A stretch of 6,364 nt of DNA from the NCBI GenBank assembly GCA_934133015.1, contig CAKPAQ010000051.1, forward strand, positions 1 through 6,364, written 5' to 3'. A model generated the notes under the pieces. That model worked only from the letters and a program-made list of their open reading frames with translations, did no database searches and was not told the DNA's origin. How positions within the stretch are numbered: the stretch's first letter is position 1; each line of letters opens with the position of its first letter. The translations under genes were made by a program, and so were the position numbers. The DNA is from an uncultured Bacilli bacterium (lineage in GTDB: Bacteria > Bacillota_I > Bacilli_A > RF39 > UBA660). Positions 1-5,809 of the stretch are shown here, piece by piece.

Positions 1-7
1 TAAACAT

Positions 8-14
8 TCCTTCT
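8..14 (-). promoter_or_regulatory. Shine-Dalgarno site of a gene starting at or beyond the left edge
   Basis: On the minus strand this reads AGAAGGA, a good match to the 16S rRNA anti-SD. The ATG at 7..5 directly abuts it with no spacing and is unlikely to be used. A start codon at position 1 or just outside the window would have normal spacing; base 1 reads A on this strand and could be the first base of an ATG. The site implies a leftward gene whose coding part is not visible. Confidence 0.5.
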
Positions 15-41
15 CTCTAGCTTATTTTATATATTAGTTCT

Positions 42-68
42 ATCATAGCTACCCCCCCCCCATGTCAA
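42..68 (-). promoter_or_regulatory. Sigma-A type promoter with a poly-G spacer, candidate phase-variable promoter
   Basis: Reading leftward there is a perfect -35 hexamer TTGACA (68..63), a 15-bp spacer (62..48) and a -10 hexamer TATGAT (47..42, five of six consensus bases). Ten of the 15 spacer bases are one uninterrupted G run. The Shine-Dalgarno site at 14..8 lies about 28 bp downstream, so the promoter would drive a gene off the left edge with a leader of roughly 30 to 35 nt. The 15-bp spacer is shorter than the preferred 17; gain of two G would make it optimal, and gain or loss of bases by slippage should change transcription. Spacer homopolymers of this kind control phase variation of porA in Neisseria meningitidis. 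The elements are seen directly; promoter activity and switching are inferred. Confidence 0.55.
52..61. repeat. Homopolymer C10 (G10 on the minus strand)
   Basis: Ten consecutive C on the + strand, in a region otherwise very rich in A and T. It is the only long C/G homopolymer in the window and lies between the -35 and -10 elements of the leftward promoter. Such mononucleotide runs are prone to slipped-strand mispairing during replication. The exact count may also be affected by sequencing or assembly error. Confidence 0.9.
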
Positions 69-121
69 TGGGTGTGGCAAAATTTGTTGTTAATTCAGAG
101 TAAATTATTAATTTTGTACAC

Positions 122-148
122 AAAAAAACTAGATATAATCTAGCTTTT
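122..148 (-). terminator. Intrinsic terminator after the phosphomannomutase gene
   Basis: On the minus strand the arms CTAGAT (143..138) and ATCTAG (134..129) enclose a 3-nt loop and are followed by a run of seven T (128..122). A G-U pair and A-U pairs can extend the stem into the T run. It lies shortly after the pmm stop at 152. The + strand copy is followed by CTTTTATTCT, so weak termination in the other direction is possible. Confidence 0.75.
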
Positions 149-151
149 ATT

Positions 152-1525
152 CTATTTATTTAATTGATCAATTAATGTTAAAAATTCTGTTTTTAATTGT
201 TCCATAAACTCTTCTGTTTTACCTTCAAATCTAGCTGTAATATTAGGACCAGTATTGCTTGCTCTTACTAATGCCCAACCATTATCCATTTCAACTCTTA
301 CTCCATCTATATCAATTATTTTGTAACCTTTACTTATACAATAATCTTTTACTTTATTAATGACTTTCATCTTTTTAGTATCAGGAGAAGCTATTTTTAT
401 TTCAGGAGTTGAATAATACTTAGGAATTCCTTCTAATAATTGACTCATAGTCTTATCAGTTGAAGAAAGTATTTCAATCATACGTAAGCCAGCATATAAT
501 CCAGAGTCGAATCCTGGAAACTTGTCTCTAAAAAAGACATGACCACTGAACTCACCACCAAATACACAATCATAATCCTTAGTAGCAGCTTTAGTGTAAG
601 AATTACCAGTTCTACTAATAATAGGAGTACCTCCTAATCGTTCTATTTCTTCAGGTAAAGCCTTACTGCATTTTACATCATACAATACTTTTTTATTGTT
701 TGACTTAGGTAATAAATTACGAACGATAGCAATCATATATTTATCACATGGTATATAAGTACCCTTTTCATCGATAATACCAACACGATCTCCATCCCCA
801 TCGAATGCTATTCCAACATCTGCTTTTAATTCAACAACAGCATCCTTTAATACCTTTAAATTATCTTCTACACATGGATCAGGGTGATGGTTAGGAAAAC
901 TTGGATCACTATTACCATATAATACAATTAAATCTATTCCTACTAAATTATATATTTCTGGGGCAATAAAACAAGTTGTACCATTACCACAATCAATGAT
1001 AACTCTTAATTTCTTTATAGGATTTAAATTAAGTGAAGATAACAATAATTTAACATATTCTTCTTTAATATCATAATATGTCATTATTCCAAAACCATCA
1101 TCAAATTTACCAGCTTTTAAAAACTGATAAAACTCTTTTATCATTTCACCCTTAGCATTTCCTCTACTATCAAATGAAAACTTAAAACCATTATCATCCT
1201 TAGGATTATGACTAGCTGTTACCATAACACCAGCTGGCATATTTTCTAATATACATCCATAATAATACATTGGTGTCGTAACTAAACCAAGATTAACCAC
1301 ATTGATTCCAGTAGATAATATTCCGTTTACTAAGTTATCAGCTAAGCTCTTTGAAGAATATCTATTATCTCTACCTACTACACAAGAAGTTTGATTAAAC
1401 TTTTTTATATAAGTACCAAAAGCTTTACCAAAAGTATAAGCAACATTTTCATTTATATCAGAAGGATATACACCTCTAACATCATACTCTCTAAATATAG
1501 TTTCTTTAACATCATCTGTTAACAT
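152..1525 (-). CDS. Phosphomannomutase/phosphoglucomutase (alpha-D-phosphohexomutase)
   Basis: Cytosolic enzyme interconverting hexose 6-phosphate and hexose 1-phosphate (mannose and/or glucose), supplying GDP-mannose or UDP-glucose type precursors for glycolipids, polysaccharides or other envelope glycans. The 457-residue protein has all four family signatures: catalytic phosphoserine loop TASHNP (Ser105), Mg-binding DGDGDR (Asp242, 244, 246), sugar-specificity loop GEFSGH (324-329, followed by VFF) and the C-terminal phosphate-binding RASNTGP (421-427). The N-terminal REYDVRG is also typical. Length and spacing closely match the Pseudomonas AlgC-type PMM/PGM group rather than the longer PgcA-type phosphoglucomutases. 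A GTG start three codons upstream is possible, but that GTG is part of the Shine-Dalgarno sequence GAGGTGG, which lies 5 nt before the ATG at 1525, so the ATG is preferred. Terminators on both sides suggest a single-gene transcript. Whether mannose or glucose phosphate is preferred cannot be read from the sequence. Confidence 0.93.
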   Translation of the reverse strand: MLTDDVKETIFREYDVRGVYPSDINENVAYTFGKAFGTYIKKFNQTSCVVGRDNRYSSKSLADNLVNGILSTGINVVNLGLVTTPMYYYGCILENMPAGVMVTASHNPKDDNGFKFSFDSRGNAKGEMIKEFYQFLKAGKFDDGFGIMTYYDIKEEYVKLLLSSLNLNPIKKLRVIIDCGNGTTCFIAPEIYNLVGIDLIVLYGNSDPSFPNHHPDPCVEDNLKVLKDAVVELKADVGIAFDGDGDRVGIIDEKGTYIPCDKYMIAIVRNLLPKSNNKKVLYDVKCSKALPEEIERLGGTPIISRTGNSYTKAATKDYDCVFGGEFSGHVFFRDKFPGFDSGLYAGLRMIEILSSTDKTMSQLLEGIPKYYSTPEIKIASPDTKKMKVINKVKDYCISKGYKIIDIDGVRVEMDNGWALVRASNTGPNITARFEGKTEEFMEQLKTEFLTLIDQLNK

Positions 1526-1550
1526 TCTAGCCACCTCTTATTCTAATAAT

Positions 1551-1559
1551 ATTCTACCA
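1551..1559 (-). promoter_or_regulatory. Likely extended -10 promoter for the phosphomannomutase gene
   Basis: The minus strand carries TATG-G-TAGAAT, an extended -10 (TG at 1559..1558, TAGAAT at 1556..1551). A weak -35 (TTTATA) lies 17 bp upstream, inside the terminator hairpin of the preceding operon. Transcription would start near 1544, giving a leader of about 20 nt that just includes the Shine-Dalgarno site. The upstream terminator makes a promoter here necessary unless read-through is used. This is a motif match only. Confidence 0.4.
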
Positions 1560-1560
1560 T

Positions 1561-1590
1561 AAAAAAAAGAAAGTATAAAGCCTTTCTTTT
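1561..1590 (-). terminator. Intrinsic terminator after yneF
   Basis: On the minus strand AAAAGAAAG (1590..1582) and CTTTCTTTT (1573..1565) form a 9-bp stem around an 8-nt loop, followed by four more T (1564..1561). The T part of the distal arm plus these bases gives an eight-T run. It starts 11 nt after the yneF stop, so it should end the tkt-sirA-yneF transcript and separate it from the phosphomannomutase gene. The stem is AT-rich and may be leaky. Confidence 0.7.
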
Positions 1591-1601
1591 GAAAACTAAC
1601 A

Positions 1602-1817
1602 TTATTGATATTTTTCCATTGATTTCATCATTTGATTTATTTGTTTTTGACTAGGTTTTCTTCCCATTTGCATCATAAGTGCTTTAATCATTTCCTCATT
1701 AATAGGAGGATTTTTCTTCAAATATTTCATCATATATTTACGAGCAATAAAGAAACCAATAACTGCTCCAACTATTAAAATACCTAATACTTTTAAAATA
1801 TCTAAAAACATTTCCAT
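1602..1817 (-). CDS. yneF: YneF/UPF0154 family small membrane protein
   Basis: A 71-residue protein with one N-terminal transmembrane helix (about residues 4-24) followed by the highly conserved basic segment ARKYMMKYLKKNPPINEEM (25-43) and a C-terminal QMGRKPSQKQINQMM motif (50-64). These are the hallmarks of UPF0154 (YneF), a single-pass membrane protein of Firmicutes whose biochemical function is not known; the C-terminal part is expected in the cytoplasm. Length equals the family norm of about 72. An in-frame ATG three codons further upstream (1826) directly abuts the Shine-Dalgarno AGGAG, so the ATG at 1817, with 9-nt spacing, is the better start. It lies 43 nt after sirA and ends just before a terminator, as the last gene of the tkt-sirA-yneF block. 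The same order in B. subtilis supports both this call and that of sirA. Confidence 0.9.
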   Translation of the reverse strand: MEMFLDILKVLGILIVGAVIGFFIARKYMMKYLKKNPPINEEMIKALMMQMGRKPSQKQINQMMKSMEKYQ

Positions 1818-1860
1818 TTTTCTCATCTCCTACTTATGTATTTTACTAAAAATTGTTATA

Positions 1861-2286
1861 TTAGACAAGTATTTTTAAATCATCTAACCAAAAATAATCC
1901 TGATATTCAAAATCACAAATAAAGTAATCTACACCTAAACTACTTAAAATATTAAAAAATGAGGAATAATTATGATTAGCTGTAATTAAAATATAACTAT
2001 TTTTTATTGTAAGAACACTAATTTCATCTTTATATAAATTATTTATAATATGATCATTTCCATTTTTAGAATAAGTCATATCTTTATGATACTTTACATA
2101 TATTTGTTTATTTAATTCATATTTATCTATTTTTTCGGTTAATTGAGTAAATAAATTTAAGCCATAATTCATCTCATGTTTTTTCATAAAATATAAGTGT
2201 TTTAATACTTCATATAGATTTCTACTATTATCTTTGTATAAACTAACAAACTCTTTTTTTATTTTAAATGCAAAATATGTTCTCAC
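1861..2286 (-). CDS. sirA: SirA (YneE) homologue, inhibitor of DnaA-dependent replication initiation
   Basis: A 141-residue soluble, basic, aromatic-rich protein. I identify it from two points. First, position: it lies between transketolase and yneF, where B. subtilis has sirA (yneE). Second, remembered sequence similarity: the N-terminus RTYFAFKIKKEFVSLY (2-17) aligns without gaps to RHYYTYLIKEEFANHY of SirA, and the C-terminus shares an FF-x-x-L...DF...Y-x-W-L pattern (FF 110-111, DF 125-126, YFWL 131-134). B. subtilis SirA is 148 residues, binds DnaA domain I at the origin and blocks re-initiation during sporulation. Phe13 and Tyr17 here correspond to Phe14 and Tyr18, residues I recall as part of the DnaA-binding face. 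The start is set at GTG 2286, preceded at 5 nt by GGTGA; a TTG at 2298 would lack a Shine-Dalgarno site. Codons are as AT-rich as in its neighbours. The middle of the protein is poorly conserved, so DnaA inhibition is inferred, not shown. Confidence 0.75.
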   Translation of the reverse strand: MRTYFAFKIKKEFVSLYKDNSRNLYEVLKHLYFMKKHEMNYGLNLFTQLTEKIDKYELNKQIYVKYHKDMTYSKNGNDHIINNLYKDEISVLTIKNSYILITANHNYSSFFNILSSLGVDYFICDFEYQDYFWLDDLKILV

Positions 2287-2310
2287 TTTTATCACCAATA
2301 AAATAATATT

Positions 2311-2343
2311 AAAAAAAGAGATAAAAATATGTCGTTTTCTATC
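2311..2343 (-). terminator. Possible terminator or attenuator between tkt and sirA
   Basis: On the minus strand GATAGAAA (2343..2336) can pair with TTTTTATC (2327..2320) as 8 bp including one G-U, around an 8-nt loop. TC and a seven-T run (2317..2311) follow. It begins one base after the tkt stop. The stem is weak, so it may end only part of the transcripts and lower expression of sirA-yneF relative to tkt. Confidence 0.45.
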
Positions 2344-2344
2344 C

Positions 2345-4336
2345 CTATTTTAATAATTTTTCAATTTTATCAGCTATATTAGTTACATCAAAACCATATT
2401 TCTTATAAACATCATCTGTACTACCACTAGCACCAAAACTATCTAAAGTAAATAAGTATTTATCATTATATACAAATTTATACCAAGAATATGAAGATGA
2501 TGATTCTATGACAAATACTTTAGTACCTACAGGTAATAATTCTTTTTTATATTCATCTGATTGCATATTGAATAGTTCAATTGATGGCATAGATATTACT
2601 CTCATGTTGAAACCTTTGTTTTCTAATATTTCACTTACTTCTAAAGCCATATCTAATTCTTCACCAGATGATATTATAATACCACTTACACTACCCTCTT
2701 CTTTTTTTACAATGTAACCACCTTTGGTCACTTCATTAATACTAGTATTATCTTTTATTTTAACTTTGTTTCTACCAATTGATAATATATATGGTCCTTC
2801 GGTATTATTCATAATATATTTGTATATTCCAATTAACTCATTAACATCGGCTGGTCTAAATAAGGTAGTATTAGGAATACTTCTTAGTGATACTAATTGT
2901 TCACATGGTTGATGAGAAGGTCCGTCTTTTCCTAAACTAATAGAATCATGAGTAAAGATATAAATAACTGGTAGTTTCATAAGAGCACTCATTCTAATAG
3001 CTGGTTTCATATAATCAGAAAAACTTAAAAAAGTAGAAGTAAATACTTTTAGACCAGTTAACGCTATTCCATTAGCGATACATCCCATCGCATGTTCTCT
3101 AACTCCAAATAATATATTCTTACCACTTCTATTGGCACTAGTAAAGTTATCCATATTTTCTAAGTAAGTTTTGGTAGAAGAACTTAAATCAGCACTACCA
3201 CCTATCATAAATGGAGTTGAAGTTGCATAGAAATTAAGAATTTTATTGTTTTGATTTCTAATAGTTTCATAACCATCTTCTGGTAAATCGTATTCTATAT
3301 TGTCACAAGTAATAGTTAATTTATTGTCTTTTAAATTGTCATAATCTTTTTTATCTTCTTCATTTAATATTTCTACAATTTTATGCCAATTATTATATAA
3401 TGGTTCTACTCTTGAAATAATAAGTTTTTGCATATGTTCTATGGCATCTTGTGATACAGCGAACGGAACATCTCTAATACCTAAATTGTTTTTTATTTCA
3501 CTGATTTCTTCTTTAGTTAGAATAGATCCGTGAGCTTTATTAGAATTTTGATATTTTGAATATTTACCAATTGTAGTATTAACAATAATAAGAGTTGGCT
3601 TATCTTGAGATTTAGCTTTTATAATAGCGTTATCTATACTATTTATATCTTCTCCATCACTTACAGTGATAGTATTCCAATTCATACTAGAAAATCTTTG
3701 TTCTATATTTTCAGTGAAAGTATCAGTAGTAGTACTATCAAGGGTTACTTTATTACAGTCATAAACAACTATTAAATGACTTAATTTTAATGTACCAGCA
3801 ATAGAAATAGCCTCGTATGATACTCCTTCCATTAAATCTCCATCACCACATAAAACATAAGTATAATAATTAATAAAGCTTAATCCTTTTTTATTGTAGT
3901 AATTTCTTAAATATTCTTCACTAATTGCGATACCTACACTACTAGCTAAACCTTGACCTAAAGGTCCAGTAGACATATCTACACCAGGAGTAATGTTAAG
4001 TTCTGGATGACCTGGCGTTTTACTATTTATTTTTCTGAAGTTTCTTAAATCATCTAAAGAAATATCAAAACCAGCTAAAAATAATGTTGAATATAATAAT
4101 GCTGAACCATGACCACTTGATAAAATAAAGCGATCACGATTATACCAATTAGGATCAAGTGGATTAACATTTAAATGTTTAGCATATAATGTATATAATA
4201 TAGGAGCTGCCCCTAAAACTATTCCTGAATGACCACTATCTGCTTCATTTATCATGTCTAATCCTAAACAACGAATAGAATCTACTATCTTTTTTTCATT
4301 AATTTCATCTTCTTTTTCTTTACCTATAAATAACAT
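2345..4336 (-). CDS. tkt: Transketolase
   Basis: Thiamine-diphosphate enzyme of the non-oxidative pentose phosphate pathway. It transfers two-carbon ketol units between xylulose 5-phosphate and ribose 5-phosphate or erythrose 4-phosphate, in the cytosol. The 663-residue length is normal (B. subtilis about 667). Key residues, by alignment to E. coli transketolase, are all present: His36 in SGHSG, His76 in SSGHGS, the TPP/metal motif GDGDLMEG (Asp165, Glu170) with Asn195, His269 in KAHGS, catalytic Glu414 in GVREHAM, His463 in THDSI and His475 in DGPSHQP. Domain order is N-terminal PP domain (about 10-340), pyrimidine domain (355-525) and C-terminal domain (540-663). The ATG is preceded by AGGTGA at 4-nt spacing. 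It is the first gene of the tkt-sirA-yneF block and has its own strong-looking promoter. No truncation or missing catalytic residue is seen. Confidence 0.97.
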   Translation of the reverse strand: MLFIGKEKEDEINEKKIVDSIRCLGLDMINEADSGHSGIVLGAAPILYTLYAKHLNVNPLDPNWYNRDRFILSSGHGSALLYSTLFLAGFDISLDDLRNFRKINSKTPGHPELNITPGVDMSTGPLGQGLASSVGIAISEEYLRNYYNKKGLSFINYYTYVLCGDGDLMEGVSYEAISIAGTLKLSHLIVVYDCNKVTLDSTTTDTFTENIEQRFSSMNWNTITVSDGEDINSIDNAIIKAKSQDKPTLIIVNTTIGKYSKYQNSNKAHGSILTKEEISEIKNNLGIRDVPFAVSQDAIEHMQKLIISRVEPLYNNWHKIVEILNEEDKKDYDNLKDNKLTITCDNIEYDLPEDGYETIRNQNNKILNFYATSTPFMIGGSADLSSSTKTYLENMDNFTSANRSGKNILFGVREHAMGCIANGIALTGLKVFTSTFLSFSDYMKPAIRMSALMKLPVIYIFTHDSISLGKDGPSHQPCEQLVSLRSIPNTTLFRPADVNELIGIYKYIMNNTEGPYILSIGRNKVKIKDNTSINEVTKGGYIVKKEEGSVSGIIISSGEELDMALEVSEILENKGFNMRVISMPSIELFNMQSDEYKKELLPVGTKVFVIESSSSYSWYKFVYNDKYLFTLDSFGASGSTDDVYKKYGFDVTNIADKIEKLLK

Positions 4337-4356
4337 AATTTCACCTATCTTTATTA

Positions 4357-4385
4357 ATTATAATTATAACATTTCTTTTGAACAA
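4357..4385 (-). promoter_or_regulatory. Promoter of the tkt-sirA-yneF block
   Basis: The minus strand carries two directly adjacent perfect -10 hexamers, TATAAT at 4368..4363 and again at 4362..4357. A -35-like TTGTTC (4385..4380) lies exactly 17 bp before the second one. The first has an extended -10 TG (TGT-TATAAT). The Shine-Dalgarno site of tkt follows a short leader of about 10 to 20 nt. Which of the two -10 hexamers is used cannot be told from sequence. Confidence 0.6.
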
Positions 4386-4392
4386 AAGAAAT
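4371..4392. repeat. Perfect 10-bp inverted repeat overlapping the tkt promoter
   Basis: The arms ATTTCTTTTG (4371-4380) and CAAAAGAAAT (4383-4392) are perfect reverse complements with a 2-bp centre. The repeat starts 8 bp after the stop of the Big_2 protein gene and covers the -35 region of tkt. It could be an operator for a dimeric repressor or a weak 3' hairpin of the upstream gene; no T run follows, so it is not a typical intrinsic terminator. Confidence 0.6.
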
Positions 4393-4400
4393 AGATGATT

Positions 4401-5762
4401 TTATTCATCATCAAATAAATCATCTATCTCTTCTTTTACTTTCTGATTTTGATTATTTTCATTTAAATCTTCTATTCTAAATTCTCTAGTTTCGGTTAAA
4501 TCACCAGGCATTATACTAGTTGGTTTTTTAGAAGTTGGTTCTTGATTAGCTTCAATTAATGAACTTTCTATAGCTTCTTCGCTTGTTTTTTCTTTTAAAT
4601 TCTTTTTATTTCCTTTTTGTTTTTTCTTTTTTTCTTTAGTGGAAGTTGCTTTATAGAAATAGATTCCAATCCCGCCAATTAATACTAATATTAGTGAACC
4701 GGTAGTTACTATAATATATCTTAAAGTATGATTTTTAGTATTACTATCGTTATGTGAAGTACTATCTAAAAGGTTTGAAGTAGATGAATATTTACTTGTA
4801 TTAGAAGTAGTTTCTCTTTCTTCTAGAGCTCCACGATTAACTATTATTTTGTATTCTTTTTCATTACCAGAGGTATCAGTTACTGTTACAACAACGGTAT
4901 TTTTTCCTACTATTAAATCAGTAGCGCCAGTTATTTTTACTTTAGATGATGCGTCTTCACAAGCGGCTTGTATAGTTACATCAGTTGCTTCATATGGAAT
5001 ATCAGCCGTATATTCAGTTCTATCAGCGCTAAAGCTTTCATTTAAAGTATATCCTTTAATACTTAATGATTTTAAATTAGCATTACCTTTAGCTTTTTTT
5101 ATGGCTAATTCATAAGTAGTTGTGTTTTCTTTATCTTCTGAGGTTACCACTATTTTAACTATTGTTCCAGTTTTAATATTATTATTATTTGCCTTCAAAC
5201 TAGATGCACCAGTACTAAGAGTTAAATCAAAATCAAGACTAGTAACTGTATTTTCTACATTAACAGTATATTTATAAGTATTTGATTTGAATGATGGTTC
5301 AATAGTTCCATTTTTGATAGTTAGTTTTTTAATTAATGCTTCTGATGATTTTTTTACTTCTTCTTTATTAACTACGGTAACTTCACAGGATGAAGATTTA
5401 CCGTTATTTGATTTGACAATAATAGTTGCTTTACCTGCTTTAATTCCTTTAACTACACCTTTTTCATCAACTGTAGCTACTTCTGAATTGGAACTAGTCC
5501 ATGTTAATTCTTTATTGGTAGCATCACTTGGAGTAATAGTTGCGGTTAAAGTTATAGTTTCATCAACATATAAACTTGGGATAGTATCTTTATTTAAAGA
5601 TATTCCTTCTACTTCAACATCAGTGGGTGTTGGTGTTGGAGAAACACTTGGAGTTGGAGAAGGATCAGGATTATTTTCTTCTTCAGCAAATGTCATAATA
5701 GGGATAGTTAACAACATTATACTAAGTATTGTATATATACATAATTTAATTTTTCTATTCAT
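4401..5762 (-). CDS. Single-pass surface protein with Big_2 and two cadherin-like domains
   Basis: A 453-residue membrane protein with most of its length outside the cell. Order: signal peptide (1-26, basic NRKIK, hydrophobic core, likely cleavage after TFA); Pro/Ser/Thr linker (31-47); Big_2 bacterial Ig-like domain (about 50-132, with the family pattern WTSSNSEVATVD...G.V.G..AG.A.I); two cadherin-like beta-sandwich repeats (about 142-222 and 228-310, each with a L..L.I..G.....F....Y.....V/I pattern); Ser/Thr/Asn-rich stalk (311-347); transmembrane helix (about 349-370); Lys-rich stop-transfer (376-392); and an acidic cytoplasmic tail ending DDLFDDE. There is no LPXTG sorting signal, so it is held by the helix. 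The start has SD AGAGGTG at 6-nt spacing. Such modules usually mediate adhesion, glycan binding or stalk formation; the ligand is unknown. The gene follows the partial surface gene after 47 nt with no clear terminator, so the two may be co-transcribed. Confidence 0.85.
   Translation of the reverse strand: MNRKIKLCIYTILSIMLLTIPIMTFAEEENNPDPSPTPSVSPTPTPTDVEVEGISLNKDTIPSLYVDETITLTATITPSDATNKELTWTSSNSEVATVDEKGVVKGIKAGKATIIVKSNNGKSSSCEVTVVNKEEVKKSSEALIKKLTIKNGTIEPSFKSNTYKYTVNVENTVTSLDFDLTLSTGASSLKANNNNIKTGTIVKIVVTSEDKENTTTYELAIKKAKGNANLKSLSIKGYTLNESFSADRTEYTADIPYEATDVTIQAACEDASSKVKITGATDLIVGKNTVVVTVTDTSGNEKEYKIIVNRGALEERETTSNTSKYSSTSNLLDSTSHNDSNTKNHTLRYIIVTTGSLILVLIGGIGIYFYKATSTKEKKKKQKGNKKNLKEKTSEEAIESSLIEANQEPTSKKPTSIMPGDLTETREFRIEDLNENNQNQKVKEEIDDLFDDE
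5622..5669. repeat. Low-complexity Pro-Thr/Ser repeat tract in the surface protein gene
   Basis: Encodes residues 32-47, in which Pro alternates with Thr or Ser (PTPSVSPTPTPT). On the + strand it appears as recurring TGG-TGT and TTGGAGA units. It makes an extended, flexible linker between the signal peptide and the Big_2 domain. Repeat number may vary between strains. Confidence 0.65.
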
Positions 5763-5809
5763 AATTTACACCTCTATTTACTATATAGATATTTGTAATA
5801 ATTTATTAT

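Noticed and set aside
5..7. ATG on the minus strand as the start of the left-edge gene
   Set aside because: It directly abuts the Shine-Dalgarno AGAAGGA with no spacer; a start at or beyond position 1 fits better.
2328..2336. Spo0A-box-like sequence (TATGTCGTT) just upstream of sirA
   Set aside because: It shares the TGTCG core with the Spo0A box but matches only about six of nine positions and lies in the loop of the putative terminator; with no evidence that the host has Spo0A, it is most likely chance.
4371..4392. Inverted repeat as an intrinsic terminator of the Big_2 protein gene
   Set aside because: Neither strand has a T run directly after the repeat, and the stem has mostly A-T pairs, so it is listed as an inverted repeat or possible operator.
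5763..5809. Separate promoter for the Big_2 surface protein
   Set aside because: The region is AT-rich with TATAGT-like bases but no -35 at proper spacing; co-transcription with the upstream gene is at least as likely.
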